Shown here piece by piece: positions 12,149 to 19,455 of a DNA stretch of 35,503 nt. The DNA is from a virus. Location: IMG/VR virus record IMGVR_UViG_3300028794_000016, positions 1-35,503 of that record; one strand, given 5' to 3'. Under the pieces are notes generated by a model. The model saw nothing but the letters and a program-made list of their open reading frames with translations. It did no database searches and was not told the DNA's origin. Position 1 is the first letter of the stretch, and the number at the start of each line of letters is the position of its first letter. Position numbers and translations under genes: made by a program.

Positions 12149-12400
12149 ATGGGTCTGAAGGATGCTTTCGGCGGAGACAGCAAATGGAAGCTTGGTCTTG
12201 GTACGAGCACTCACGGAGGCAATGCGTTCGAAGGTCGTGGCAAGGATCCTGCCGACGCTAACGCCAAGAGTGAAGCACGTAAGCTAAAGCGTGAAGTCAA
12301 CGCCGCCAAGGGTAAGATCCGTGGATGCAAAAAGTGCACCAAGCAGGGGGTTTGCCGCAAGCACATCAAGGACTCCAAGTTCATCGCAGCGAACGAATAA
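12149..12400 (+). CDS. Hypothetical basic protein with Cys cluster (83 aa)
   Basis: Starts MGLKDAFGGDSKWKLGLG and is rich in Lys, Ala and Gly, with a charged helix (ANAKSEARKLKREVNAAKGK) and a C-terminal GCKKCTKQGVCRKH knuckle. ATG is 3 nt after the previous stop, with AAAGGG about 13 nt and AAAG directly upstream, so it is probably coupled. Unknown function. Confidence 0.72.
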   Translation: MGLKDAFGGDSKWKLGLGTSTHGGNAFEGRGKDPADANAKSEARKLKREVNAAKGKIRGCKKCTKQGVCRKHIKDSKFIAANE

Positions 12401-12412
12401 CGAAGGAACACA

Positions 12413-12976
12413 ATGTCAAAGCTTGTAGGAATCACCGGCTTCGCGGGCGCAGGGAAAGATGAGTTTGCAAAATCCCTGCGCCTTCGGGCTGGGTTTGTCA
12501 CGTTCGCAATGAGCGATTCGTTGCACGAAATGGCTTTGGTGCTCAACCCCTTGCTTCCATATGAAGATGGGCAACTCTACGAGTATGCTCAGGTCACTGC
12601 GGCGCTAGGGTACACTGAGGCAAAGAAAATCCCATCGTATCGGAAGTATCTTCAGGTCTTGGGCACGGATGCCGTGCGCGAGATCATCAGTGTTGATGCG
12701 TGGGTGTGGGCCGCCGAGCGAAAGTTCATGTCATTGCTCGCGGAGGGGAAGAATGTCGCCATCACGGGCATTCGTTACCCGAATGAGAGCAACATGATCA
12801 AGCGATGCGCTGGGATTAACGTGCGTGTTGTGCGTGAAGGTGTAGGCCCTGTGAATCAGCACACATCCGATGTCAGTGTCGCTGAGTTACCTGTAGATTA
12901 CGTAGTGTTCAACAATGGTACGTTGCAGGACTTGGCCAATCAGACACAGGAGTTCATCAACAACTATAGTTTGTGA
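12413..12976 (+). CDS. Deoxynucleoside monophosphate kinase (187 aa)
   Basis: P-loop NMP kinase of the phage dNMP kinase type: Walker A GFAGAGKDEFA at residues 9-19, then FAMSDSLHEMA (substrate/lid region), LGTDAVREIISVDAWVWAA, and AITGIRYPNESNMI with the second conserved acidic/arginine pocket. It would phosphorylate dNMPs to dNDPs, recycling nucleotides from degraded host DNA. Length and motif order match the T4 gp1-like family. AAGGA is 6 nt before the ATG. Sits in the rightward early operon after the tRNA cluster. Confidence 0.9.
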   Translation: MSKLVGITGFAGAGKDEFAKSLRLRAGFVTFAMSDSLHEMALVLNPLLPYEDGQLYEYAQVTAALGYTEAKKIPSYRKYLQVLGTDAVREIISVDAWVWAAERKFMSLLAEGKNVAITGIRYPNESNMIKRCAGINVRVVREGVGPVNQHTSDVSVAELPVDYVVFNNGTLQDLANQTQEFINNYSL

Positions 12977-12986
12977 CAGGAGACAC

Positions 12987-13082
12987 ATGTTTGAAGACGA
13001 CGAAGTTGACCCGTACGCCCTCATCGATGGTATACTCTCGACAGAGGACCACACCATCGACGAACGGATGTGGGTTAAGTAG
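12987..13082 (+). CDS. Acidic micro-protein (31 aa)
   Basis: MFEDDEVDPYALIDGILSTE then DHTIDERMWVK. CAGGAG lies 6 nt before the ATG, 10 nt after the kinase stop. It is strongly acidic with no domain. The codons include a TATACT box and a CGATGGT/ACCATCG inverted repeat (about 13024-13064), so a promoter function of this DNA cannot be excluded. Confidence 0.55.
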   Translation: MFEDDEVDPYALIDGILSTEDHTIDERMWVK

Positions 13083-13099
13083 CGAAGGGAGGTGAGGAC

Positions 13100-13279
13100 A
13101 TGCACGGATGTTTGACTGCGCTCGTGATGCTAGCATCGGCGCTGATTTCACTCGTCATGCTCGGATTTTCCTTCGTGTACTTTGTGGTGTTGGCGATTGT
13201 ATGGATTGTGCTGAAGGCATACAGTAAGTTGATTGGGAAGGATGAGGATGGCGAAGATCGACAAGAAGAATCTGTATGA
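13100..13279 (+). CDS. Small membrane protein (59 aa)
   Basis: Begins MHGCLTALVMLASALISLVM; one long or two adjacent hydrophobic helices cover residues about 4-40 (MLGFSFVYFVVLAIVWIVL), followed by a charged cytosolic-type tail KDEDGEDRQEESV. GGGAGGTGAGG stands 1-8 nt before the ATG. Unknown role; membrane remodelling or superinfection exclusion are possibilities by analogy only. The tail overlaps the next gene by 32 nt. Confidence 0.68.
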   Translation: MHGCLTALVMLASALISLVMLGFSFVYFVVLAIVWIVLKAYSKLIGKDEDGEDRQEESV

Positions 13280-13430
13280 GAATGATGTGGAGCGCCTGTA
13301 TGAGCGCGTGGAATTGGTGGTAGGTTCGTTCCACGGGGCTTCAGGGGTTGATCAGGAACGTTTGCGCGATGCGGCTGACTATTTCCTGATCGCTTACGTG
13401 AAGTTGCGGCGCGCGGCAGGACTTGAATAG
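13248..13430 (+). CDS. Hypothetical helical protein (60 aa)
   Basis: Starts MAKIDKKNLYENDVERLYER; predicted mostly helical, ending KLRRAAGLE. GGAAGG is 7 nt before ATG 13248; ATG 13242 and TTG 13233 are alternatives. It is the last rightward gene before the bidirectional terminator and overlaps the membrane-protein gene. No family recognised. Confidence 0.68.
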   Translation: MAKIDKKNLYENDVERLYERVELVVGSFHGASGVDQERLRDAADYFLIAYVKLRRAAGLE

Positions 13431-13467
13431 CAAATGGCCCACACTCAAATTGAGTGTGGGCCATTTG
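13431..13467. terminator. Bidirectional terminator between early and late operons
   Basis: Perfect 18-bp inverted repeat (13431-13448 and 13450-13467), with CAAAT at the outside on the left and ATTTG on the right, so each strand ends in a short T run. Located exactly between the convergent rightward and leftward operons. Confidence 0.9.
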
Positions 13468-13475
13468 TGTTGTCG

Positions 13476-13688
13476 TTACTCGCCTGAGTTGTCCTCAGGG
13501 AGCTTCACGGGCACTACGATAGCGCTGAGATACGTCGCCAGGATGCTACCACCAACGATGGCGGCTGTGCCACCAACGTCAAGGTGCGCAATCCCGGTTC
13601 CGTCCGCGCCAATTGCTACAAGAAGGACCTGAGCCGCCGTACGAATAGCGCGGATCGTTGCATCCTTCCAGAAGGCTGCTGTGAACAT
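13476..13688 (-). CDS. Holin, r1t type (70 aa)
   Basis: Starts [20 protein letters not shown], the FW-x-D-x-x-x-R-A-x-x-T-x-A-Q signature of r1t-like holins, then two short hydrophobic helices (VLLVAIG; AAIVGGSILATYLSAIV) and a charged tail. It should form the membrane lesions that time lysis and release the endolysin. Overlaps the endolysin stop by one base and is the last gene of the late operon. Confidence 0.85.
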   Translation of the reverse strand: MFTAAFWKDATIRAIRTAAQVLLVAIGADGTGIAHLDVGGTAAIVGGSILATYLSAIVVPVKLPEDNSGE

Positions 13689-14602
13689 TACACCGCCACA
13701 ATCTGCACCTGAGGTGCTGCATTCGTTGAGTATGGAAGTACCACGCGCGTAGTACCAGCCGGAATATCAAACTGTCCAGGCTGATTCACCGTCACGCGCC
13801 ACCCACCGGGAACAGTGGGTAGATTTGTGGTTGGGTTTCCGCCACCCGTGCCTCCGGCCGGACCCCAATTCAATAGACGACCAATGAAGATGTCCTCATT
13901 GTTCGAAATGATGTTGAGCACGGCCTTGCGGCCATCCCAAATGAAGGACTTGAACACCTGAGTAGGCGCCTTTTCCAAAGTTACAGGCTGCATTTCGTCT
14001 TCCTCATCTCGTACTACTGGAGTTGGTGTAGGTGTTGTGCCTCCACCTGCACCCCCGCCTCCACCACCTGTCATGTAGGTGGCAGCGAGAGTTCGCAAGG
14101 CGCCCATATCTCCGGGCAATCCGAATGGGTCGATCTTACGGCCCGCAGGCTTGCAGATTTCCTTGTGCCCTACGATGCGCGATACGGGGAGACCGTACGC
14201 ACGGCACAATGCGGCGCACAGCTTAGCGTATGCACGAACCTGAACGTCAGGCCACGGCTGACCCGTGCCCGTGTTCTCAGCCTCAATGCCGATGGCGTGC
14301 GAATTGCCGTACAGCGAATCATTGATCGTTGCGCCCGCATGCCACGCCACACCATTCGAAATGATGTACACCGTGCCATCACGGCCCAAGCCAAGCTGAG
14401 CGAGAGGCCCAGCCAAATCCGATCGCCCGTTCGTCACAACGCCAAGCGAAGGGTAATTGCCTGTGGCAGCGCCTGCGGTGTGATGGCACACGATGCTCTG
14501 CACATTTGCCAAGGAACCATGATTACGTCCCTGCCATCCTGCTACCTCGATAACAGGAAGACCCGCAGACTTCGCAATGTTCGCTAGGTCATTCAGATAC
14601 AT
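13688..14602 (-). CDS. Endolysin, N-acetylmuramoyl-L-alanine amidase (304 aa)
   Basis: Amidase_2 (PGRP-like) domain, residues about 15-165: [11 protein letters not shown] (zinc His 40/41), [12 protein letters not shown] (Glu 107), [19 protein letters not shown] (His 146, Asp 158). It cuts the bond between muramic acid and the stem peptide. A Gly/Thr/Pro-rich linker (about 177-200) leads to a C-terminal beta-rich domain ending PQVQIVAV, probably cell-wall binding. GGGAGG precedes the ATG. No signal peptide, so export depends on the holin. Confidence 0.93.
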   Translation of the reverse strand: MYLNDLANIAKSAGLPVIEVAGWQGRNHGSLANVQSIVCHHTAGAATGNYPSLGVVTNGRSDLAGPLAQLGLGRDGTVYIISNGVAWHAGATINDSLYGNSHAIGIEAENTGTGQPWPDVQVRAYAKLCAALCRAYGLPVSRIVGHKEICKPAGRKIDPFGLPGDMGALRTLAATYMTGGGGGGAGGGTTPTPTPVVRDEEDEMQPVTLEKAPTQVFKSFIWDGRKAVLNIISNNEDIFIGRLLNWGPAGGTGGGNPTTNLPTVPGGWRVTVNQPGQFDIPAGTTRVVLPYSTNAAPQVQIVAV

Positions 14603-15186
14603 AGCTGTCCTCCCACTGGGATGTTGAACACTTGACCATCAGTCATATGGACTACGAAGGTGCAAGCCAACGCATCGCCCTCAAACTTCATGCTCTCAAT
14701 TTGAGGTGCGGGCTGACCATCAGCACCACGATCGCCTTGTGCGCCCGTGTCACCCTTATCTCCCTTATCACCCTTAGGCCCTGCTGCCCCTGAGGTGCCC
14801 TGTGCGCCCTGAACACCCGTTGCCGGGGCTCCATCCGCACCGTTGACTCCTGCGGCGCCTGTGTCGCCCTTCAGGCCCTGTGCTCCTGGAACTCCAGGGA
14901 TGCCCGTTGGGCCTACGTCACCTTGCTCTCCCTTGTCACCCTTTACACCCTGCAATGGGGCAGGCTCTTGCTTGATGTCCTGCGCCTGCGCGCAATTCAA
15001 GCCCTGAGATTCAGCGAGCGCTCGATTATCGGTGCACGCCTGCGTCACTTGATCAGCGAGGACGTGAGCGTTGTTGTCACTCATCACCTGATTCCACGCA
15101 GCAAATGTCGACATTGCGAAGGCTACCCAAAACAAGACTACATAGATTGCCCTCTTCGTACGTGATGGTGCTGGGTTGTTGGTCAT
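14593..15186 (-). CDS. Membrane-anchored collagen-like protein (197 aa)
   Basis: N-terminal basic stretch and one transmembrane helix (about residues 12-31, [19 protein letters not shown]). Then a short linker with Cys pairs, an uninterrupted-style Gly-X-Y region at about 80-157 ([35 protein letters not shown]), and a small beta-rich C-terminal domain ending VGGQLCI. Collagen-like phage proteins are usually tail or fibre parts; a membrane anchor in a lysis cassette is unusual. Overlaps the endolysin by 10 nt and the coiled-coil gene by ATGA. Confidence 0.8.
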   Translation of the reverse strand: MTNNPAPSRTKRAIYVVLFWVAFAMSTFAAWNQVMSDNNAHVLADQVTQACTDNRALAESQGLNCAQAQDIKQEPAPLQGVKGDKGEQGDVGPTGIPGVPGAQGLKGDTGAAGVNGADGAPATGVQGAQGTSGAAGPKGDKGDKGDTGAQGDRGADGQPAPQIESMKFEGDALACTFVVHMTDGQVFNIPVGGQLCI

Positions 15187-15548
15187 AGCAGATCATGTCC
15201 CGACTGAATTCGAATTCGGTGTGCTTCCTCCTGAGCGACCATACGCGCATTGCGCTCTTCGTTCAACTGCACACGAAGCTCACTCATCTCACGCCTCAAC
15301 TCACTGATATCGGCGCGAAGTTCCTTGATCTCATCATCGTGAGTCTTGTTAATGCGATTCAGCTCTACCTCGTGCGCCAAATTGATGCGTTCCAGTTCGC
15401 TCTTGTGAGCGTCCCGCAACCTCTCCAATTCTGCCTGGTAGCGCTTGTCGCTACTCATCCATTGCCTACCTACGTAAGCAAGGATGAGTAGCACAAGTCC
15501 GATGGGGCCGAGAGTGGGAAGCGCGCCGAGGATTGCGGTGAAATCCAT
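15183..15548 (-). CDS. Membrane protein with coiled coil, spanin/holin-like (121 aa)
   Basis: One N-terminal transmembrane helix ([18 protein letters not shown], about 10-27) followed by a long charged coiled coil with an internal repeat ([12 protein letters not shown] / [12 protein letters not shown] / [12 protein letters not shown]) and [17 protein letters not shown]. Topology resembles inner-membrane spanin (Rz) or small secondary holins in actinophage lysis cassettes. AGGAG stands 7 nt before the ATG. Overlaps the collagen-like gene by 4 nt; exact lysis role is inferred. Confidence 0.75.
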   Translation of the reverse strand: MDFTAILGALPTLGPIGLVLLILAYVGRQWMSSDKRYQAELERLRDAHKSELERINLAHEVELNRINKTHDDEIKELRADISELRREMSELRVQLNEERNARMVAQEEAHRIRIQSGHDLL

Positions 15549-15569
15549 CGTATCTCCTCGACGTTTATT

Positions 15570-16103
15570 TTAGGCTACACGCCACACGCGGAACTCTGCT
15601 CCAATTAGTGTGCGCGAAGTACCTTCGTTGTTATACCCGTAGCACGAAATCGTGGCACCAGCGGCGAGATACTTCAAGCCCGATGTGAAGGCGTTAGTCT
15701 GTCCCACGGCGAACAATGGCGATGCGTAGTTCTGATATGGCGTTGCAGCGTACGACGTACCATCGTTAATGGCCAAGGCCCATGACGCTGTCGACACGAA
15801 CGACATGTTGGCACCAGCATACATGGCATAAACACCCGCGCTTAGCGTGGTGAACATGTTCGTACCGTTCCACGTAATGCCAGCCGCCGCGTTCACGACT
15901 GTAGCTACAGTGAGCTTGTTAGCTCCTGTTGCCATCACCTGACCTGTACCTCGATATTCACCACCAATGCTACCACTACCACTCGCAAGCTCAAGAAACT
16001 GAACGCGAGAGTCAAGGTCACGGACATTCGCCGTCACCTTATTGTATTCGGCCGCCAAAGCCACTGTACCCGCAATGGCGTCCGTCATTGTCACGATAGC
16101 CAT
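15570..16103 (-). CDS. Minor tail/appendage protein with C1q-like head (177 aa)
   Basis: N-terminal short coiled-coil region (YNKVTANVRDLDSRVQFLEL), a Gly/Ser hinge, then a beta-rich C-terminal domain typical of trimeric C1q/TNF-like phage appendages (TLSAGVYAMYAGANMSF, TISCYGYNNEGTSRT). GAGG is 6 nt before ATG 16103; the frame is open a little further but overlaps the upstream gene. Likely a receptor-binding or fibre tip part, placed between tail baseplate and lysis genes. Confidence 0.75.
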   Translation of the reverse strand: MAIVTMTDAIAGTVALAAEYNKVTANVRDLDSRVQFLELASGSGSIGGEYRGTGQVMATGANKLTVATVVNAAAGITWNGTNMFTTLSAGVYAMYAGANMSFVSTASWALAINDGTSYAATPYQNYASPLFAVGQTNAFTSGLKYLAAGATISCYGYNNEGTSRTLIGAEFRVWRVA

Positions 16104-16110
16104 GTTATCC

Positions 16111-18585
16111 TCAGTTCCATACCAAGCTCTGATCCCAGCGGCCATACTGAGATGAGTCCCAAATACCCTGGCCCGGCGGGCGCAGAAGTTCTACGGAGAG
16201 TGTGTCCGTAAGTCCACCGTCACGCGCAAGCTTACGGTTGATGCCGAAGATCTGCATGCGCAAATTATCCCCAAGGCCGTCAGGATCTAGGACGCCCAAA
16301 GTATCTGCCAACTGAAGACGCGGGTCTCCAGGAATCTCCACATTCTGTGTCGTAGGAATTGGCTTCGCGGTGCGAGGGATAAGCACAGACATCAGACCTT
16401 CGTCTGCGTAACTCTGCTGGTACCAATCGCCCTTAGCCTCGAAGTTACGGGGACCGTAGGTTCCAACCGAACCGGAGTCGATAGAACGGAAGGTGACATC
16501 CTGGCCCTTGTTGATCTTGGTTCCATCGATGCGCAGCGCAGGCTTGTTGTCCGTCTGAACATTCTGTCCGGGACCGTTACCTACAGCGAAGCGTGATGTC
16601 TCCGTCCAGTTGTTCTGGACACGAAGGATCAACTGTCCCTGATCGTTGAAGAACGTGTACACATTCAACGTCACGTTCGTGAAGTTGGGCTCGCGCCATC
16701 CATCACCGTACAAGAACTGAATGTTGTACGCGTGCTCAGTCCACTGATCACTCCACTGTGCGAATGTATCGCCCGCAGGCTGACCTGTAGGCACTACGGT
16801 GCGGCGTGGTAGGCGGAATGGCTGAGAGAACTGCGCATCATCGATGAAGAGGATGAAGTCCTTCGTCGTTCCACCAGGGACCATGAACTGATCTACAGAG
16901 GTCGCCTCGAAGATTCGCTTAGGGGCACCCTGCGCAGTGTGCGAAGTTGCCTGCACACTGTAGATGTTTCGCACACTATCCAAGGAATTTGAAATTTCAA
17001 GCCCGGATACATCCTTCAACCCGATTGATCGAGTTGTGATATCCTGCTTCGCCTTTACGGTGCTGTAGTTCCAGAACCTAAAGACTCCATTCTCATCCCA
17101 GAACACGCTACCAAATTCGGCCGCCGCAAGGTCAGTGATTACTTCCCATGCATCCTGACCATTCACACCAGGGTTGAATGACAGAGTGTTCAACCCTGTG
17201 TCAAGGACGGCAGCGTACGACGCTTGCCTCCACAAATTGTTCTCAGGAGCCAACGATGTCTGCCCGAAGTTACGGAATGAGTAGCAAATGTCAAACATCG
17301 CTACTCGGTGAGTGACCTCTAGCAAACCCTGAAGCGACTGGAATGGGTATGTGCCGCTGAGAGTGAAGCCCAAGCTACCAAATGTTGAGGAGTTGCTGCC
17401 AACACGAATGTAAGCAGTCGATCCGAATGTGTAGGATGGGCACACCGTAGCGTAAACCTCTACGCTCTCCTGCCCGCTAGGGATGTTCACCTTGGCTGTG
17501 GAGTACACAGTCGCTGTGTTACCGTTCGTGATGGTCAACCACATCTGGTTGTTCTGCACACGAATCTTGGTACTCCAGTTACCACCCATCTGATACTCAA
17601 GCAATACCGTATCGGGGGCTGTGACGTGCCATGAAGAGTTAGGGAATCCGGCCGCAGTGGAGAATACAAACCCGAAGAAGTGCGAGCCTTCGAGCTTCGT
17701 CAAGTCACGGTTTGCAACCCAATACCTGAGGTAATTACCATCAGTGTTCGAGCCCATGGCCGCGAAGGCATTAGCCTTGTTCGTCTGGTCCGGAGAGTTA
17801 GGGTGCGGCTGAGCGCTCCTCTGATACATCGGGTTGGCGTTTGTAGGATATGTTACAGCCTGAGCGTTATCGACCCAACCAATGGTTGGCATGATCCCGT
17901 TGTTTCCGGACACGAAGACACCCACGCCATCGACAGTTCCTGAGTCCGGAAGACCCATCTCGAAGCGTGTGCTTGGTCGATACTTCGTTGACGACACGTT
18001 GCACTGCTGAAGGCACGCGTCAATGAAGACAGTTGTGTCAGCGCGCTGTGCAACCGTGCGCCCCAAGTTGTTCCAATAATCGGAGACTGCCCATGGAGCG
18101 AGGGTTACAGGCTTACGTAGCTTCTCTACACGATCCAACGCCGTGAAATGTACTTCGCCATCCGTGCGGTTTGGTGTGATGGTACTTAGGTTGCCGACGA
18201 ACTGAGGGTAGAATACTGTGCCAAGCACAGTGTCTACACCAATGTCATACAGAACCTCAGCACCAATCTGCTGCTTCAAGTACAGCGGTGATAGGCCGTT
18301 GTAGGGAGAGAAGACTGCGGGGAACACCAATCCCGATGTAACATCCGTACCAGCGAGAGTGAACTTTAGCTGGGCGGCTGATGAACCTTCAATGAGCATC
18401 ACATTTTCCGGCGCACTGCCCTTCAGCGCACGGTCAACCTCAGCGTCCTGTACAAACTTCGACAACTCGCTGAGGGCATGCGCGTACAGCCCATCACCAT
18501 TCCAGTCGATGCGTAGACGGTGACGGAAGCGGCGTGTGCTCGCCAAGATTGCATCGTCAGCGGCAACCCCACCCTGAGTCTGCAT
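16111..18585 (-). CDS. Large minor tail protein (824 aa)
   Basis: Siphophage tail-tip protein: N-terminal RLRIDWNGDGLYAHALSELS (tail-hub-like opening seen in actinophage minor tail proteins), a jelly-roll/concanavalin-like insert around 270-420 (LLEYQMGGNWSTKIRVQNNQ), and a C-terminal hub-like part (ADTLGVLDPDGL, WDSSQYGRWDQ). Acts in adsorption or as baseplate hub. GGAGG is 8 nt before the ATG. It lies immediately downstream of the distal tail protein, the usual order. Confidence 0.85.
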   Translation of the reverse strand: MQTQGGVAADDAILASTRRFRHRLRIDWNGDGLYAHALSELSKFVQDAEVDRALKGSAPENVMLIEGSSAAQLKFTLAGTDVTSGLVFPAVFSPYNGLSPLYLKQQIGAEVLYDIGVDTVLGTVFYPQFVGNLSTITPNRTDGEVHFTALDRVEKLRKPVTLAPWAVSDYWNNLGRTVAQRADTTVFIDACLQQCNVSSTKYRPSTRFEMGLPDSGTVDGVGVFVSGNNGIMPTIGWVDNAQAVTYPTNANPMYQRSAQPHPNSPDQTNKANAFAAMGSNTDGNYLRYWVANRDLTKLEGSHFFGFVFSTAAGFPNSSWHVTAPDTVLLEYQMGGNWSTKIRVQNNQMWLTITNGNTATVYSTAKVNIPSGQESVEVYATVCPSYTFGSTAYIRVGSNSSTFGSLGFTLSGTYPFQSLQGLLEVTHRVAMFDICYSFRNFGQTSLAPENNLWRQASYAAVLDTGLNTLSFNPGVNGQDAWEVITDLAAAEFGSVFWDENGVFRFWNYSTVKAKQDITTRSIGLKDVSGLEISNSLDSVRNIYSVQATSHTAQGAPKRIFEATSVDQFMVPGGTTKDFILFIDDAQFSQPFRLPRRTVVPTGQPAGDTFAQWSDQWTEHAYNIQFLYGDGWREPNFTNVTLNVYTFFNDQGQLILRVQNNWTETSRFAVGNGPGQNVQTDNKPALRIDGTKINKGQDVTFRSIDSGSVGTYGPRNFEAKGDWYQQSYADEGLMSVLIPRTAKPIPTTQNVEIPGDPRLQLADTLGVLDPDGLGDNLRMQIFGINRKLARDGGLTDTLSVELLRPPGQGIWDSSQYGRWDQSLVWN

Positions 18586-18588
18586 GTC

Positions 18589-19455
18589 TTAAGCCTCCAA
18601 CATACTTAGTGATGCGTTGAACAATGGATAGCGCGGTGATGTGGTTGAGAGGTCATCGATGATGATCTTCGACGAACCCCCACCCATGCGCCACGCTGAT
18701 GCTGAAGCCGCAACCTCAACCTGCGGGCATGAAATGTATACGTTCTGAGCACCTGATGTGGGGAAGAACAATGTAGGACGGAATCCTGCATGCGATCCAG
18801 ACTGTGTCACAGAGATACTAAATCGCGTCCACGAAGTCGTGATGCTCTTAGTGAAAGCTCCAGCACCACCCGTGTCAACACCATACTTGTTGCACGTATC
18901 CGCACGCATGTCAATGTTGATGTTAGAGTCTGCCTTCATGTACACAGACCACGTCAGCGTGTCACCAGTGCCCCACGGGATGAACTTCGTGGCACCATCG
19001 AAACGAATGAAGGTGTTGGTGGCTGACGAAGTTGTGGCCTTGATGCATCGCGATCCCGTCATGATTGTGGGCTGCGGCGGGAAGTCAAGAGCGAACTCTC
19101 GGTTTAGCAAAGGATGGAAGTAGAGACCGAGGTCATCAATTCCATGTGAGTATACGTTGCTCGCCTGAAGTGAGAGTAGGTTCTTCTGCAACGGGTTGAT
19201 CATGTAGTGCGGGCCAGGGATTAGCTGTGTATACAACGCGCGCAACCACGTGATGTCGTCGGACGTTAGATACTTGAGATCCATCTCATAGCGAGAGCGG
19301 GATCCCAAGATATCCATCGTGCGAGCACCATTCAAGCCCTGGTGCACCGCGCCCGTCAATTCCTCCGTAACAGTGAGGTCAGTCTCTGGTGTGTAGACTA
19401 GAGGGCGCATTTCGCCGAGCCAACCCACATACCACGTTCCAGCTGTGTATGCCAT
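18589..19455 (-). CDS. Distal-tail-like minor tail protein with carbohydrate-binding insert (288 aa)
   Basis: Starts MAYTAGTWYVGWLGEMRPL; tail-tip fold residues (LGSRSRYEMDLKYL, WLRALYTQLIPGPHY) in the first 110 positions, then a CBM-like jelly-roll around 130-255 (TFIRFDGATKFIPWGTGDT, SWTRFSISVTQSG, AQNVYISCPQVE), and a short return segment. It is the first gene after the tape measure, so a Dit-like role is inferred. Start overlaps the tape-measure stop by one base (TAATG). Confidence 0.82.
   Translation of the reverse strand: MAYTAGTWYVGWLGEMRPLVYTPETDLTVTEELTGAVHQGLNGARTMDILGSRSRYEMDLKYLTSDDITWLRALYTQLIPGPHYMINPLQKNLLSLQASNVYSHGIDDLGLYFHPLLNREFALDFPPQPTIMTGSRCIKATTSSATNTFIRFDGATKFIPWGTGDTLTWSVYMKADSNINIDMRADTCNKYGVDTGGAGAFTKSITTSWTRFSISVTQSGSHAGFRPTLFFPTSGAQNVYISCPQVEVAASASAWRMGGGSSKIIIDDLSTTSPRYPLFNASLSMLEA

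Noticed and set aside
13000-13040. Promoter TTGACC-N19-TATACT inside the 31-aa gene
   Set aside because: Spacing too long and it lies within a coding segment with its own ribosome site; reported only as a caveat.
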